Shown here piece after piece: positions 55,550 through 64,000 of a DNA stretch of 64,000 nt. The position numbers and the translations under genes were made by a program. Under the pieces are notes generated by a model. The model was not told the origin of the DNA and did not search any database. It saw only the letters and a program-made list of their open reading frames with translations. This DNA is from Arion vulgaris. Its lineage: Eukaryota; Mollusca; Gastropoda; Stylommatophora; Arionidae. The stretch spans positions 10,923,633 through 10,987,632 of the forward strand of contig CM036762.1 of assembly GCA_020796225.1 (NCBI GenBank), in the 5' to 3' direction. Every line of letters begins with the position of its first letter. Position 1 is the first letter of the stretch.

Positions 55550-55935
55550 TGGACTATTACACAAAAATTAAGAACGAAAATCCAGTCCTTAAACCAAATG
55601 CTACAGAAAGATCCTATGAATACATGGACTGAAAAAGAAAGAACACTGATGTCCTGAAAGAACTAAATGTTAAAGAGAATTGACTGATAAACAACATACT
55701 ATACAGAAAAATTACATACTTTGGCCACATCAAGCGTCACAATGGCTTGGAAAGAACAATAATAGAGGGCAGGGTCCCAGAGGCAGACCAAGAAGAAGAT
55801 GGCTACAAGATATTAAAGAAACCATGAATATGACCATTGACGAAGTGTGTGAACTGGCTAGAGACAGAGTGAATTTCAGATGTGCTACAAAGAGAGCAAT
55901 GTCCTATAAAGGATACGCACCTTGACGATGTGTAA
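55550..55935 (+). mobile_element. LINE 3' end fragment
   Basis: Encodes KNTDVLKELNVKEN, ITYFGHIKRHNGLERTIIEG and GRPRRRWLQDIKETMNMTID, then ELARDRVNFRCATKRAMSYK. Same family as 49087-49314 and 48019-48115. Confidence 0.86.
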
Positions 55936-55959
55936 TACCTTTATCAATATAAGGAAGCC

Positions 55960-56215
55960 TGAAGTAAAACTATGTAGAATAGGCGAAATACATAAAAACA
56001 ATGTAATATAGATTTACAAAGCACAAAATCAGCAACGTTTTGACCAAAAGGTCTTTATCAAACAAAGGATACAAAAGAAGCAAAGAAATTCCAACTTCCT
56101 ATATGCCAGACATAATATATACAGTCAGACAATTAATCCCTAACAAGTTGTATACATAGCTTGATAAAGGCCTTTTGGTCAAAACATGTACAACTATATT
56201 ACTTTGTGTTTACAT
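55960..56215. repeat. Inverted pair of hammerhead-like/Penelope terminal motifs
   Basis: TTGATAAAG-CCTTTTGGTC-AAAC occurs on the minus strand at about 56024-56054 and on the plus strand at 56160-56187, about 100 bp apart. The plus copy sits between GTTGTATACAT and ATGTACAAC, which can pair. Confidence 0.65.
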
Positions 56216-56229
56216 GTTTATGTTTTTGA

Positions 56230-56460
56230 CAGAATTTCACTTTCTTAAACTATTCTTCCTAGAGCACACAATGAGTGACAGAACATGGTCAATTTTATCT
56301 GTATTTTATTCAGTAATGCTTCCAAAACATGCACAAAAACTCAATAAGCAAATACTTTTTGAAAATCGTCAGCATAACACATGATCCTTAATATTGTCTT
56401 ATATAGTTTCTGCTATCTGTATAATTATTAACATAAATATTCTCTGTGTAAATTGGATTC
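56230..56460. repeat. 3' flank of ZNF-D shared with ZNF-C
   Basis: GACAGAACATGGTCA and TTATTCAGTAATGCTTCCAA match the ZNF-C flank (43440-43500). Here it is separated from the finger exon by about 2.3 kb of later insertions. Confidence 0.75.
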
Positions 56461-56469
56461 CTCTAATGT

Positions 56470-56989
56470 ATCTCTCCACTACTACCCTATCAAGTTCAGT
56501 TTCTATTTAACATTGTCTCTGTTCTTTACTACCACTGTCCATCTGAGCTCATGATCCTAGCGATGTTCTGTTCTAGAAGACTGTATGCAGTGGAGTTTGA
56601 CTGCATTCTAATTAATGGAGGAACCACTTCAATCTTTGTTCTTAATGTAATTCAAGCAAGGTTCTGTCCCAACTTTCTTTCTTATGCTGCTGTTGGTGAC
56701 TCTGTCTTTTCTGGTCTTGTTGGTAACTTTTGTAGGCGTCGTCGCATTTCACATGTAGTTATTGTTTTGTGACTGTGCTTTGCTCATTGTCCATGTTTGG
56801 TTCTGGTAACACAGAGTAAGCATAAAAAAGCTGTTGATCACCTGCTGTTTAGCTGTCAAGTAATTGATTGACATTAAAGCCACAAATAGAGTAAGACAGA
56901 CTTCAAGCAAGACACAGAATGACAGTCATGAAAAAACTTGCAGGCTGAACTTGAGAAGCAGATGAGAGTGTGCTAAGAGTGTTATACAC
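56470..56989. other. Unrecognised segment
   Basis: A plus-strand stretch (about 56560-56830) reads like antisense LINE C-terminal text, but too weakly to assign. Confidence 0.35.
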
Positions 56990-56998
56990 TGGATAGAT

Positions 56999-57512
56999 TT
57001 TCTTCAAACGCTCCACATTGACCACTTGTTAACCACTCTTTGCAATTTGTATGTGATCCGAGCCTAAGAATTATTATACATTGTTTCAGTTATATGCCTA
57101 CAAGTAGGCCAGCACATTTGATTTCTGCTACACTTATTATTTACTTCTTCAAACGCTCCATATCGACCACTTGTCAACCACTCTGTGTGATTTGTATGTG
57201 ATCTGAGCATAAGAGCGTGTGTACATTGTGCCAGTTATGCGCCTACAAGTAGGCCAGCACATCCGATTTCTGCGCTGCTTTTTATTTACTAGGGTAGCAT
57301 CCCTAGTGCCTAAATTAGTCGCCTCTTACGGCATGCATTGTAGGTGGCAGTGGTATTATTCTTGCTTCCTTACGGGCCCCGGAACCACACGAGCGGTTTT
57401 TACTAGGGTAGTTATCCTAGTCTCCTACTTCAGTTGTCTCTTACGACATGCCTTGTAGGTCACAGTGTTATTATTCTTTGTTCCCTTCAGGCCCCAGCAA
57501 CACACAGGCGAA
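56999..57512 (-). mobile_element. R2 SINE-like element with a second R2 inserted in it
   Basis: Outer copy pieces 56999-57145 and about 57397-57512, with outer TSD TGGATAGAT (56990-56998 and 57513-57521). The inner, full R2 copy (about 57146-57396) is in the same orientation and is flanked by TTTACT (57140-57145 and 57399-57404). Confidence 0.9.
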
Positions 57513-57559
57513 TGGATAGATGAGACAGTCCTAAGAAGTGATATTGCATCATAGCAACA

Positions 57560-58720
57560 GCAGTAAAGCCAATTTAAAAAAACCCAGTAAACTGGGTACA
57601 AAATCAAGCAATGAGAGTATTAACAAATGGTATTCAGTCAACATAAATTGCTGAACTAAAGAAAAAAAAGTCTGACAGATCACCCATTACCAGAGAATAA
57701 ATGGCTTTGAAAGGGGATGTCAGAAACATTAACACTTTGTAGAAACAATGAAAACAAATATGAGAGCAGATACCATCAAACTACATAGCCCATTAACACA
57801 GCATACACACTCCCAATCTGTAACAATGTGTACTGACATAACAGAAATCATTCCTGGTATTGAAAGAACAGTTATCATAACATTTAAATATATAAAGAAA
57901 CACAAATTCTACCAACATCTGGACTCATGTACACACAGACAGATCAGCAAAACTAATGCAGGAGAAAATGGAGGTGAAATCTCTGAATCTAAGTAACTGC
58001 ATACAGAAACGGTTGTTAGTAGCAACTGGTAAATTCTCTAGCAACTTTAGTTTCGAGCAGAAGCCATGAAAATAGCAGTAGAAACCTTAATGAGAGAGGA
58101 AAGTGCAAAGTTTTTTCACCAAAACACTATCTGCAGTTTCTGCATTCCAGAACCATCATAATGGAGAACTAAATAAATTAAGATAAACACTATACAGTTC
58201 ATGCCAGCAGTTTTAAAGAGATGTGATACAGTGGATCCAATCCCAGTGTAACATGTCCAACAATGGTGAGGCATACATACTGTCAAGGAAGGGGGTAAAA
58301 CTACCACAATCTGACATCAACATAAACTGAAAAGACAACAGGATGTCACAAGAAAATGCACCATAAAATAGGAAACAATATTAAAGTCATAAGACAAAGA
58401 TTCCATATTACCAGCTCTAACAGAAAAAAGCAAGAGCTAATATTCAAACTCTGTCCAGGCCATAACAGACTGAGCACATCTTTTCAACAAATCAAAGATA
58501 GTAACTTCTGCTGAGTGTGACTCAACACTAAAAAAACCGATGTGCAACATATTTTACAAAGCTGACCAGCAAACGGAAACAGAAGACTGTTGTGGTCATC
58601 ACCAGTGTCATTGTAATGACAAGCTATTTGGAGATCTCAGCAACCTGAGGCTGACCACTGCTTTCTTGGAAATATTCAAACTGAAGTCTGATAGTGATAA
58701 AAATACCTGTCTACTAGATT
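57560..58720 (+). mobile_element. Highly degenerate Jockey-like LINE
   Basis: Broken plus-strand text: NQAMRVLTNGIQST, WTHVHTDRSAK, LVATGKFSSNFS, RDVIQWIQSQCNMSNNGEA and near 58550 a C-terminal remnant. These match the order seen at 6245-7690 and 19781-21359. Many stops. Confidence 0.7.
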
Positions 58721-58779
58721 GCATAGAATGTGCATGCCGACCTTGTTATCTGGGTTAGTTTCACCACACCTTAGTGTCT

Positions 58780-59338
58780 CTTACACTCCCTCACCAACTC
58801 TCTACACCTGATCCCTGTTACATATTGACAGGCCACCACATTCAGCAAACTCTGTAAGACAAACATTATACTTGCAAGGTTTCTCTTCATTATATATACA
58901 TCTGAGTGCATATAAGTTGCTGTCTGCAGCAAGCTGTGCACCCACAAACATTACACTTGTAAAGCTTCCCTCATATATGTGTCCTTCTGTGTTTTTTCAG
59001 GCCACCACATTCAGTAAACTCTGCATCACAAATATCACACTTGTAAGGCCTCTCTCCTGTATGTATTCGTGTGTGTATCTTTAAATTACGAGATGTAGCA
59101 AGCCCTGTACCACAAACATCACACTTGTATGGTTTCTCTCCTGTGTGTACTCTTTTATGTCTTGTCAAATAAGTAGATTCACAGAAACATACACCACAAA
59201 CATCACACTTGTCGGTTTCTCTCAGTATGTATTCTTCTATGTCTTGCCAGTTGACTAGCATGACGGGCTCCTGCACCACAAATATCACACTTGTAAGGTT
59301 TCTCTCCTGTGTGTATTGTTCTGTGATATGTCAGTTGA
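58780..59338 (-). pseudogene. ZNF-D 3' part: out-of-frame zinc fingers
   Basis: Continuation of the ZNF-D finger array after the frame closes at 59339. Just upstream, out of frame, are fingers HCEFCGVRFCNSSQLTYHRT and YKCDICGAGARHASQLARHR (59375-59225). A second shift near 59218 then leads to CDVCGVCFCESTYLTRHKRV and two more (59200-58973), ending in TGA where GGA is expected. A last degenerate finger (LYKCNVCGCTACC) lies near 58930. If the two shifts near 59375 and 59218 are sequencing errors, the array would be about five fingers longer. Confidence 0.8.
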
Positions 59339-61281
59339 CTAGAATTGCAGAATCTTACACCACAAAATTCGCAATGTGCGTTTCTCTCCAGTGTGTCTTC
59401 GTCTGTGTTTTCTCAAGTTACAAGCTGCAGCAAACTCTACACTACAAATATCACACTTGTAAGGTTTCTCACCTGTGTATTTTCTTCTGGGTGCTCTCAA
59501 TTTACCAGATTGATATAACCCTAAACCACAGACATTCTTTTCAGTCTCCTTTCCAGTATGTCTTCGTCTGTGTACCCTCAAGGTATAAGCTGCAGCAAAC
59601 TCTGCACCACAAACATCACACTTGTAAGGTTTCTCTCCAGTGTGTATTCTTCTATGTCTTGTTAAGCCACCCTTTTCACAGAATCCAACACCACAATCAT
59701 CGCACATGTAAGGTTTCTCTCCAGTATGCCTTCGTCTGTGTTTTGTAAGGCTACCAGTTCTAGCAAACTCTGCACCACAAACATCACACATGAAAGGTTT
59801 CTCTCCAGTATGTATTCTTTTGTGAGATGTCAAGCGAGAAGACTGATAGAATGCTACTTCACAAATATCACACTTGTAAGGTTTCTCTTCAGTATGTCTT
59901 CGTCTATGTACCTTCATGCTACCAGCTGCAGTAAACTCTGCATTACAAATATCACATTTGTACGGTTTCTCTCCTGTATGTATTCTTCTGTGGCGTGTTA
60001 GGTTACTAGAATTATAAAATTCAAAACCACAAACGTCACACTTGTACAGCTTTTTGCCTCCATGTGTTATTCTGTGCACCTTTAGTTCATCATCTGTAGC
60101 AAACATTACTTCACAAACATTACATTTGTAGGGCTTCCCTCTTCTATGTATTATGCTGTGGACCTTCAGTTCCCCTTCTGCAGTAAACACTACATTGCAA
60201 ATATCACGCTTGTGCAGCTTTTCTCCTCTATGTATTATTCTGTGCACCTTCAGGTCATTATCTGTAGCAAACATTACTTCACAAACATCACACTTGTACA
60301 ACTTTTCTCCTCTATGTATTTTGCTGTGGACCTTAAGTTCACTATCTGCAGTAAACACCGCCCTGCAAATATCACACTTGTACTGCTTTATTCCAGTATG
60401 TATTATTCTGTGGACCTTCATATCATCATATGTGGTAAACATTAAATCACAAACATCACACTTGTAGGGTTTCTCTCTATGTATTATTTTGTGTACCTTC
60501 AGGTCACCCTCTGTAGCAAACAATGCATCATAAACATTACACTTGTACGATTTTTCACCTGTATGTATTTCTATGTGCCTATCTAGACTACTAGGTTTTG
60601 TAAATGCAGAATCACAATTGTACAGTTTCTCAATATTTATTTGTGTGTGTACAGTCAGATTACTAGAACAAGAACAATTAATACCACAATCATGACATTT
60701 GTCAGACTGCTTTTCTGTCAGTGTTCTTTCATGATTGATTAGACTAGAACCCTTAGTAAGTCTTATATCGACAAGATCACATTTGTGATGTTTCTCTGAA
60801 CTTGTGCTACTCATAGAATGTTTACTGATATCATAAACACAGAATTCATTTTCAGACAGACTGTTACAATCTCCATTATTGACAGTTAGAATATCATCAT
60901 TCTGACTGTTATTCATGATGTTTATTATGACCTGTCCATTCGTGACTTTCAATGCCTCTCTTAAGTCATACAGACTCTGCTCTCTAGATGCCAGATCTAG
61001 ATATTCATTATCTTCTTTATGTTCCTTATTAATCTTATATTCACACATCATATCTTGTGTGTTCTTTCCAAAATGTATGTGCTCTATTGATCTTTTCTTA
61101 TTGTTTTTCTCATCATCTGTGTTTGTCTCCATTTTTCTCAAGTGTTCTGGAGGATTCTCTGACAGTAACTGCAGATTCTATCAGCTCTTACAGTTGTGAA
61201 TGTTGAAAAATGTATGGACTTTCATTTCCTTAACATCAATCTGACAGTTGTTTAAGTAGCTCCATGTGCCAGCACTGATCC
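59339..61281 (-). CDS. ZNF-D: C2H2 zinc-finger protein, last exon, probably damaged
   Basis: Exon edge 61281 follows TACTTTTCAG, then GGATCAG. The long frame's first ATG is 61132 (METNTDD...), giving about 597 residues to a stop at 59339. Residues about 1-170 are the shared N-terminal region (SLYDLREALKVTNGQ). Several degenerate fingers follow, then about 11 regular ones. Residues about 226-370 form an unusual block with acidic helices (TYDDMKVH, ADSELKVH, TDNDLKVH, AEGELKVH, TDDELKVH) and linkers such as HRGEKL instead of HTGEKP; one finger there has its first Cys changed to Arg. The rest are ordinary (YNSSNLTRH, TAAGSMKVH). A nuclear DNA- or RNA-binding role is likely if expressed. The region between the acceptor and ATG has in-frame stops in both phases tried, and the array closes early by a frameshift at about 59375, so it is either truncated or mis-assembled. 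No upstream exons seen. Confidence 0.75.
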
Positions 61282-61289
61282 CTGAAAAG

Positions 61290-61690
61290 TAAAAACAATA
61301 AATGGACAGTTATAAAATAAATAACATTTTACAGTATATAACTTGAATATTGTAACTGTCTATGATGTAAGTCTATTAAAATCAAAACCAGTTAGTTTCT
61401 TTGTTTTCTTCATTCACTCTCAGATGTTAACTTGAATATGTTCAATGAAAGCAGTGTTCTGTCCTAGGTTGTCAAAATATCCAAAGAACTTGTCATACAA
61501 CAGCACGGTGGGCTACTTTGCTTCATATATTCTAAAATTCTTTGTAAATGAGATCATTTTGTCAGAACCACGAAAGCTCTTATCTTCATCTTGTTGAACA
61601 AATGGTAATTCAGTCTGTTGTGGCAAATGCAAAGACTTAGTATTAAAAAGAGGTATTTTTATTTGAGCTGGTGTTTCTTTACATTTGTTT
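61290..61690 (-). other. Conserved upstream/intron segment of ZNF-D
   Basis: AGTATATAACTTGAATATTG and AATGAAAGCAGTG recur upstream of ZNF-C or ZNF-A and -B. No exon seen. Confidence 0.6.
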
Positions 61691-61960
61691 TTATCAACCA
61701 CTCTTTGCGATTTGTGTGGTTTGCACCAAGAACGTGAGTGTATTGCACCTCTGTCAGGCCTCTACAGCATTTAGGACAGGCATATCCAAATTTTGGCCAA
61801 AGTGTACATAAATTTGTCGAAATGGATAATTGTGATATATACAAACAGAATAACCATACTTAAGTACCCCAACTGGATTGGTTATTAAACTGATACCATG
61901 TCACTCCAGGAAGACCCATAGGTGTTCAATCTTAAATCGCTGGATAGATTCAACATCAAC
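61691..61960. other. Unrecognised, with a short R2-like scrap
   Basis: TCAACCACTCTTTGCGATTT (61696) resembles the 3' part of R2. Otherwise nothing assigned. Confidence 0.4.
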
Positions 61961-61964
61961 TTTA

Positions 61965-62640
61965 GTGCACTCATTCTCTCTCTCTCGCGATTGTTCTTAG
62001 GCGTATTATCCTTCTAATGTGATATGTAAGCAGCCAAACATCAAGAACGGGATTACGTGCACAGCCTTCAGTACCTATTGGAGCTCAGGTGCTTATCCTT
62101 CAGTGGTGTGTTTGGTTTAAACCAGCATTTACTGGGTTCGCTCTCCATTAGCCTTTTGCTATTCCCAGCCAAAATCCACAAGGCAGCAGGTTGCTATTTT
62201 CCCTTAGGGCAGCGACCCTTAGATGACCTGCCATCCAGACTTATGAGAGCCATCTGCCCAGCGAAACCGGTCCTTTTGCAGAACACCTTGGTTTGCCATC
62301 CAGTTTTGTGTACGGTTTGCTCCGCTAGACTTTGATTGTCCCCAATAAAACTACAAGGCAGCAGTAGTTCCCTGCGAGCGGAAATGCGCACTGGCTTCGC
62401 CTCTACTGGGCTTTCCACTTTTTCCTACACATTCGGGTGGTCCTAACACCATCTCGCCTGCCGTGCCATCCTTGCATGCCGTACCATGCCCTGCTCGCCT
62501 GCCCTTGGTGGGCACACTATGCATCGCCAGCGTGCGTGCTAACTATGCCCTGGTGCCTGGTCACATTTTCCGTGCCTTCCGTATCGTGCTAACATTTGCC
62601 TGGGCCGTCCCCGCCTGTGATTCAACCTGAGAGTCAGATA
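61965..62640 (-). mobile_element. R3 repeat, near full length
   Basis: Reverse of 15415-16090 along its whole length, ending on the left in TCTCTCTCTCTCGCGA (the GA-type tail on the minus strand). It has the same two internal blocks and no ORF. Confidence 0.85.
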
Positions 62641-62900
62641 CAACAACAACCCCAGTAACCGGAGTCCTAGAGAACTACTGGAACCCAGCAATAATGACCT
62701 CAACCTTCATCCTCATTGGAAGTAGTTGTGCTATGCTACACTCATTAGGCAAGAAACCCTGTCTGACTTCTACAGCGATGCACAGACCCATTGGTGTAAA
62801 TAGCAACATTATGATCACTTGCATTATCTGCTATCAGTTGGTTAATTTTGAGTTCAGCCTTAATGTTGCACTAATTTCTAGTCCTTTTCAAGAAAAATAA
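62641..62900 (-). mobile_element. LINE RNase H fragment
   Basis: Minus strand: NASDHNVAIYTNGSVHRCRS aligns with DDHVVVYTDGPVQRG at 33600-33660 (the catalytic Asp is Asn here). Followed by degraded SDSQ text. Confidence 0.75.
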
Positions 62901-63429
62901 TAACTATAAGCAAGTTGGTCATGCTACAACTACGGCCACCTGGCTGATTGTTCTCTCAGCTCAGGCTGTCCATTACATGGCCCGCTTGATTCTTTTACCC
63001 GTAACATCATTAATATTCTTGAATATGTTTAACCACAACTGGATTTACACGAGCATGGTATCACATCTGATTGGTCATAGGGAGACCATCAGAGCTGACT
63101 GCTGCCAAGTAAAAGGAGTAAAAATCGAAGATGACATTAAAGGACAAGATAAAATAACCATGTGTACTGCCTGATAATTTATTTTCCCAGTGTCTAATAA
63201 GAGAAATATATCATTAATATTCATCATTATCTAGCTTGTCCTAGTTGAAACTTGTCCCAGTTGAAACTTGGCTCATGACAGCAGCTCTAGATGTCACCCT
63301 GTCCTGAAGGTGAGGTGTCAGATAGTCATACTCAACTCATCTATGAGATCTTGAACCAATTTTCTTCTTGGTCTCCTCATCTGCCTGGTATAATGACCCC
63401 AGAAAGATCTCCAGAGAATTATGTCATTT
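62901..63429. other. Unrecognised segment
   Basis: A short direct repeat (TAGTTGAAACTTG / CAGTTGAAACTTG at 63242 and 63258). No gene. Confidence 0.35.
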
Positions 63430-63662
63430 ACGCGTGTTTGGTGCTGTGGCCCAAGGAAAGCAAGAAAAGTAGCATGGCGACCATCAAGGCAACTGAAGTA
63501 GGGCCTAGGAAGCTACCTAGTAAATAAAAAGCATCGCTGAAATCGGATATGCTGACGCAAACTTGTTGGCACATAATTGGCACAACATACTATCGCTCTT
63601 AGGCTCAGATCACATACAAATCACAGAGTGGTTAATAAGTGGTAGAAATAGAGCGTTTGAAG
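63430..63662 (+). mobile_element. R2 SINE-like element with TSD
   Basis: Flanked by ATGTCATTT (63421-63429 and 63663-63671). Ends GAGCGTTTGAAG. Confidence 0.9.
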
Positions 63663-63689
63663 ATGTCATTTTATACGCTCAAACTATTT

Positions 63690-64000
63690 CATTTTCCTAA
63701 TTTTATTTTCTTTATCAACCACTTCTTTTCAATTTTAAACTGTGCACAATGGACATTTGTTCTATTTTCTGTCCATGGTATTCTGAGTACTCTTCTGTAG
63801 CACTTGTATGTAAAGGCATTAATCACAATTTTTCAACTGTTTTATCAATAATCCATGCTTCACAACCATATGTTGCTATGGGAAAAATATACACTGTTCA
63901 AAATCAAAGTTCTGCTTCTATAATTCCCTTCAATAGGTTTTGTAGTTCTTTAATTTCTGCAGAGTAATATTCATTCTTCATTTGAAAAATGTTGTTTATA
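63690..64000 (-). mobile_element. LINE fragment at window end
   Basis: Minus strand encodes FPIATYGCEAWIIDKTVEKL and YKCYRRVLRIPWTENRTN, the LINE thumb region (compare 11490-11855 and 12240-12400). It continues beyond the window. Confidence 0.82.

Overview
This is AT-rich nuclear DNA from an invertebrate animal. Coding exons have spliceable GT/AG ends, there are no operons, C2H2 zinc-finger (ZNF) genes are arrayed in tandem, and transposable elements are dense. The transposons (APE-type LINEs, Jockey-like LINEs with RNase H, Penelope-like GIY-YIG remnants, tRNA-type SINEs, hAT, Tc1/mariner) fit a lophotrochozoan such as a mollusc better than a vertebrate. That is an impression, not a proof.

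The backbone is a cluster of four paralogous C2H2 genes, all on the minus strand: ZNF-A (3253-5889, broken), ZNF-B (last exon 21576-23417), ZNF-C (about 43770-45624, broken) and ZNF-D (about 58780-61281, 3' third broken), plus finger debris at 53695-54085. Each last exon begins at the same kind of splice acceptor, carries a shared N-terminal region of unknown function and then a finger array. Only ZNF-B keeps a long intact array (14 fingers). It also has two recognisable upstream coding exons (24621-24756 and 26076-26141), each carrying a SUMO-consensus-like I-K-x-E motif.

The flanks were duplicated with the genes. The 3' flank of ZNF-A (about 180-3250) and that of ZNF-B (about 18455-21575) align along their length. 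Four transposons in the A copy (a hAT MITE, a LINE fragment, a SINE-like element and a 1.16-kb hAT) are absent from B, where the uninterrupted target sites can be read directly. B carries two insertions that A lacks.

Between the genes the DNA is mostly layered mobile elements, many with readable target-site duplications (TSDs). Main families: two related 240-bp SINE-like families ending in AAG repeats (here R1 and R2); a roughly 670-bp repeat without coding signs (R3); tRNA-headed SINEs; LINEs of several clades; a short Penelope/hammerhead-like element; a threefold 1.48-kb tandem repeat (26465-30909); a 56-bp minisatellite (39923-40210) and a 49-bp minisatellite (about 54090-55506).

Caution: near-identical tandem copies differ mainly by single-base and homopolymer-length changes, as in imperfectly polished long-read assemblies. 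Some 'frameshifts' in the ZNF copies may therefore be sequence errors.
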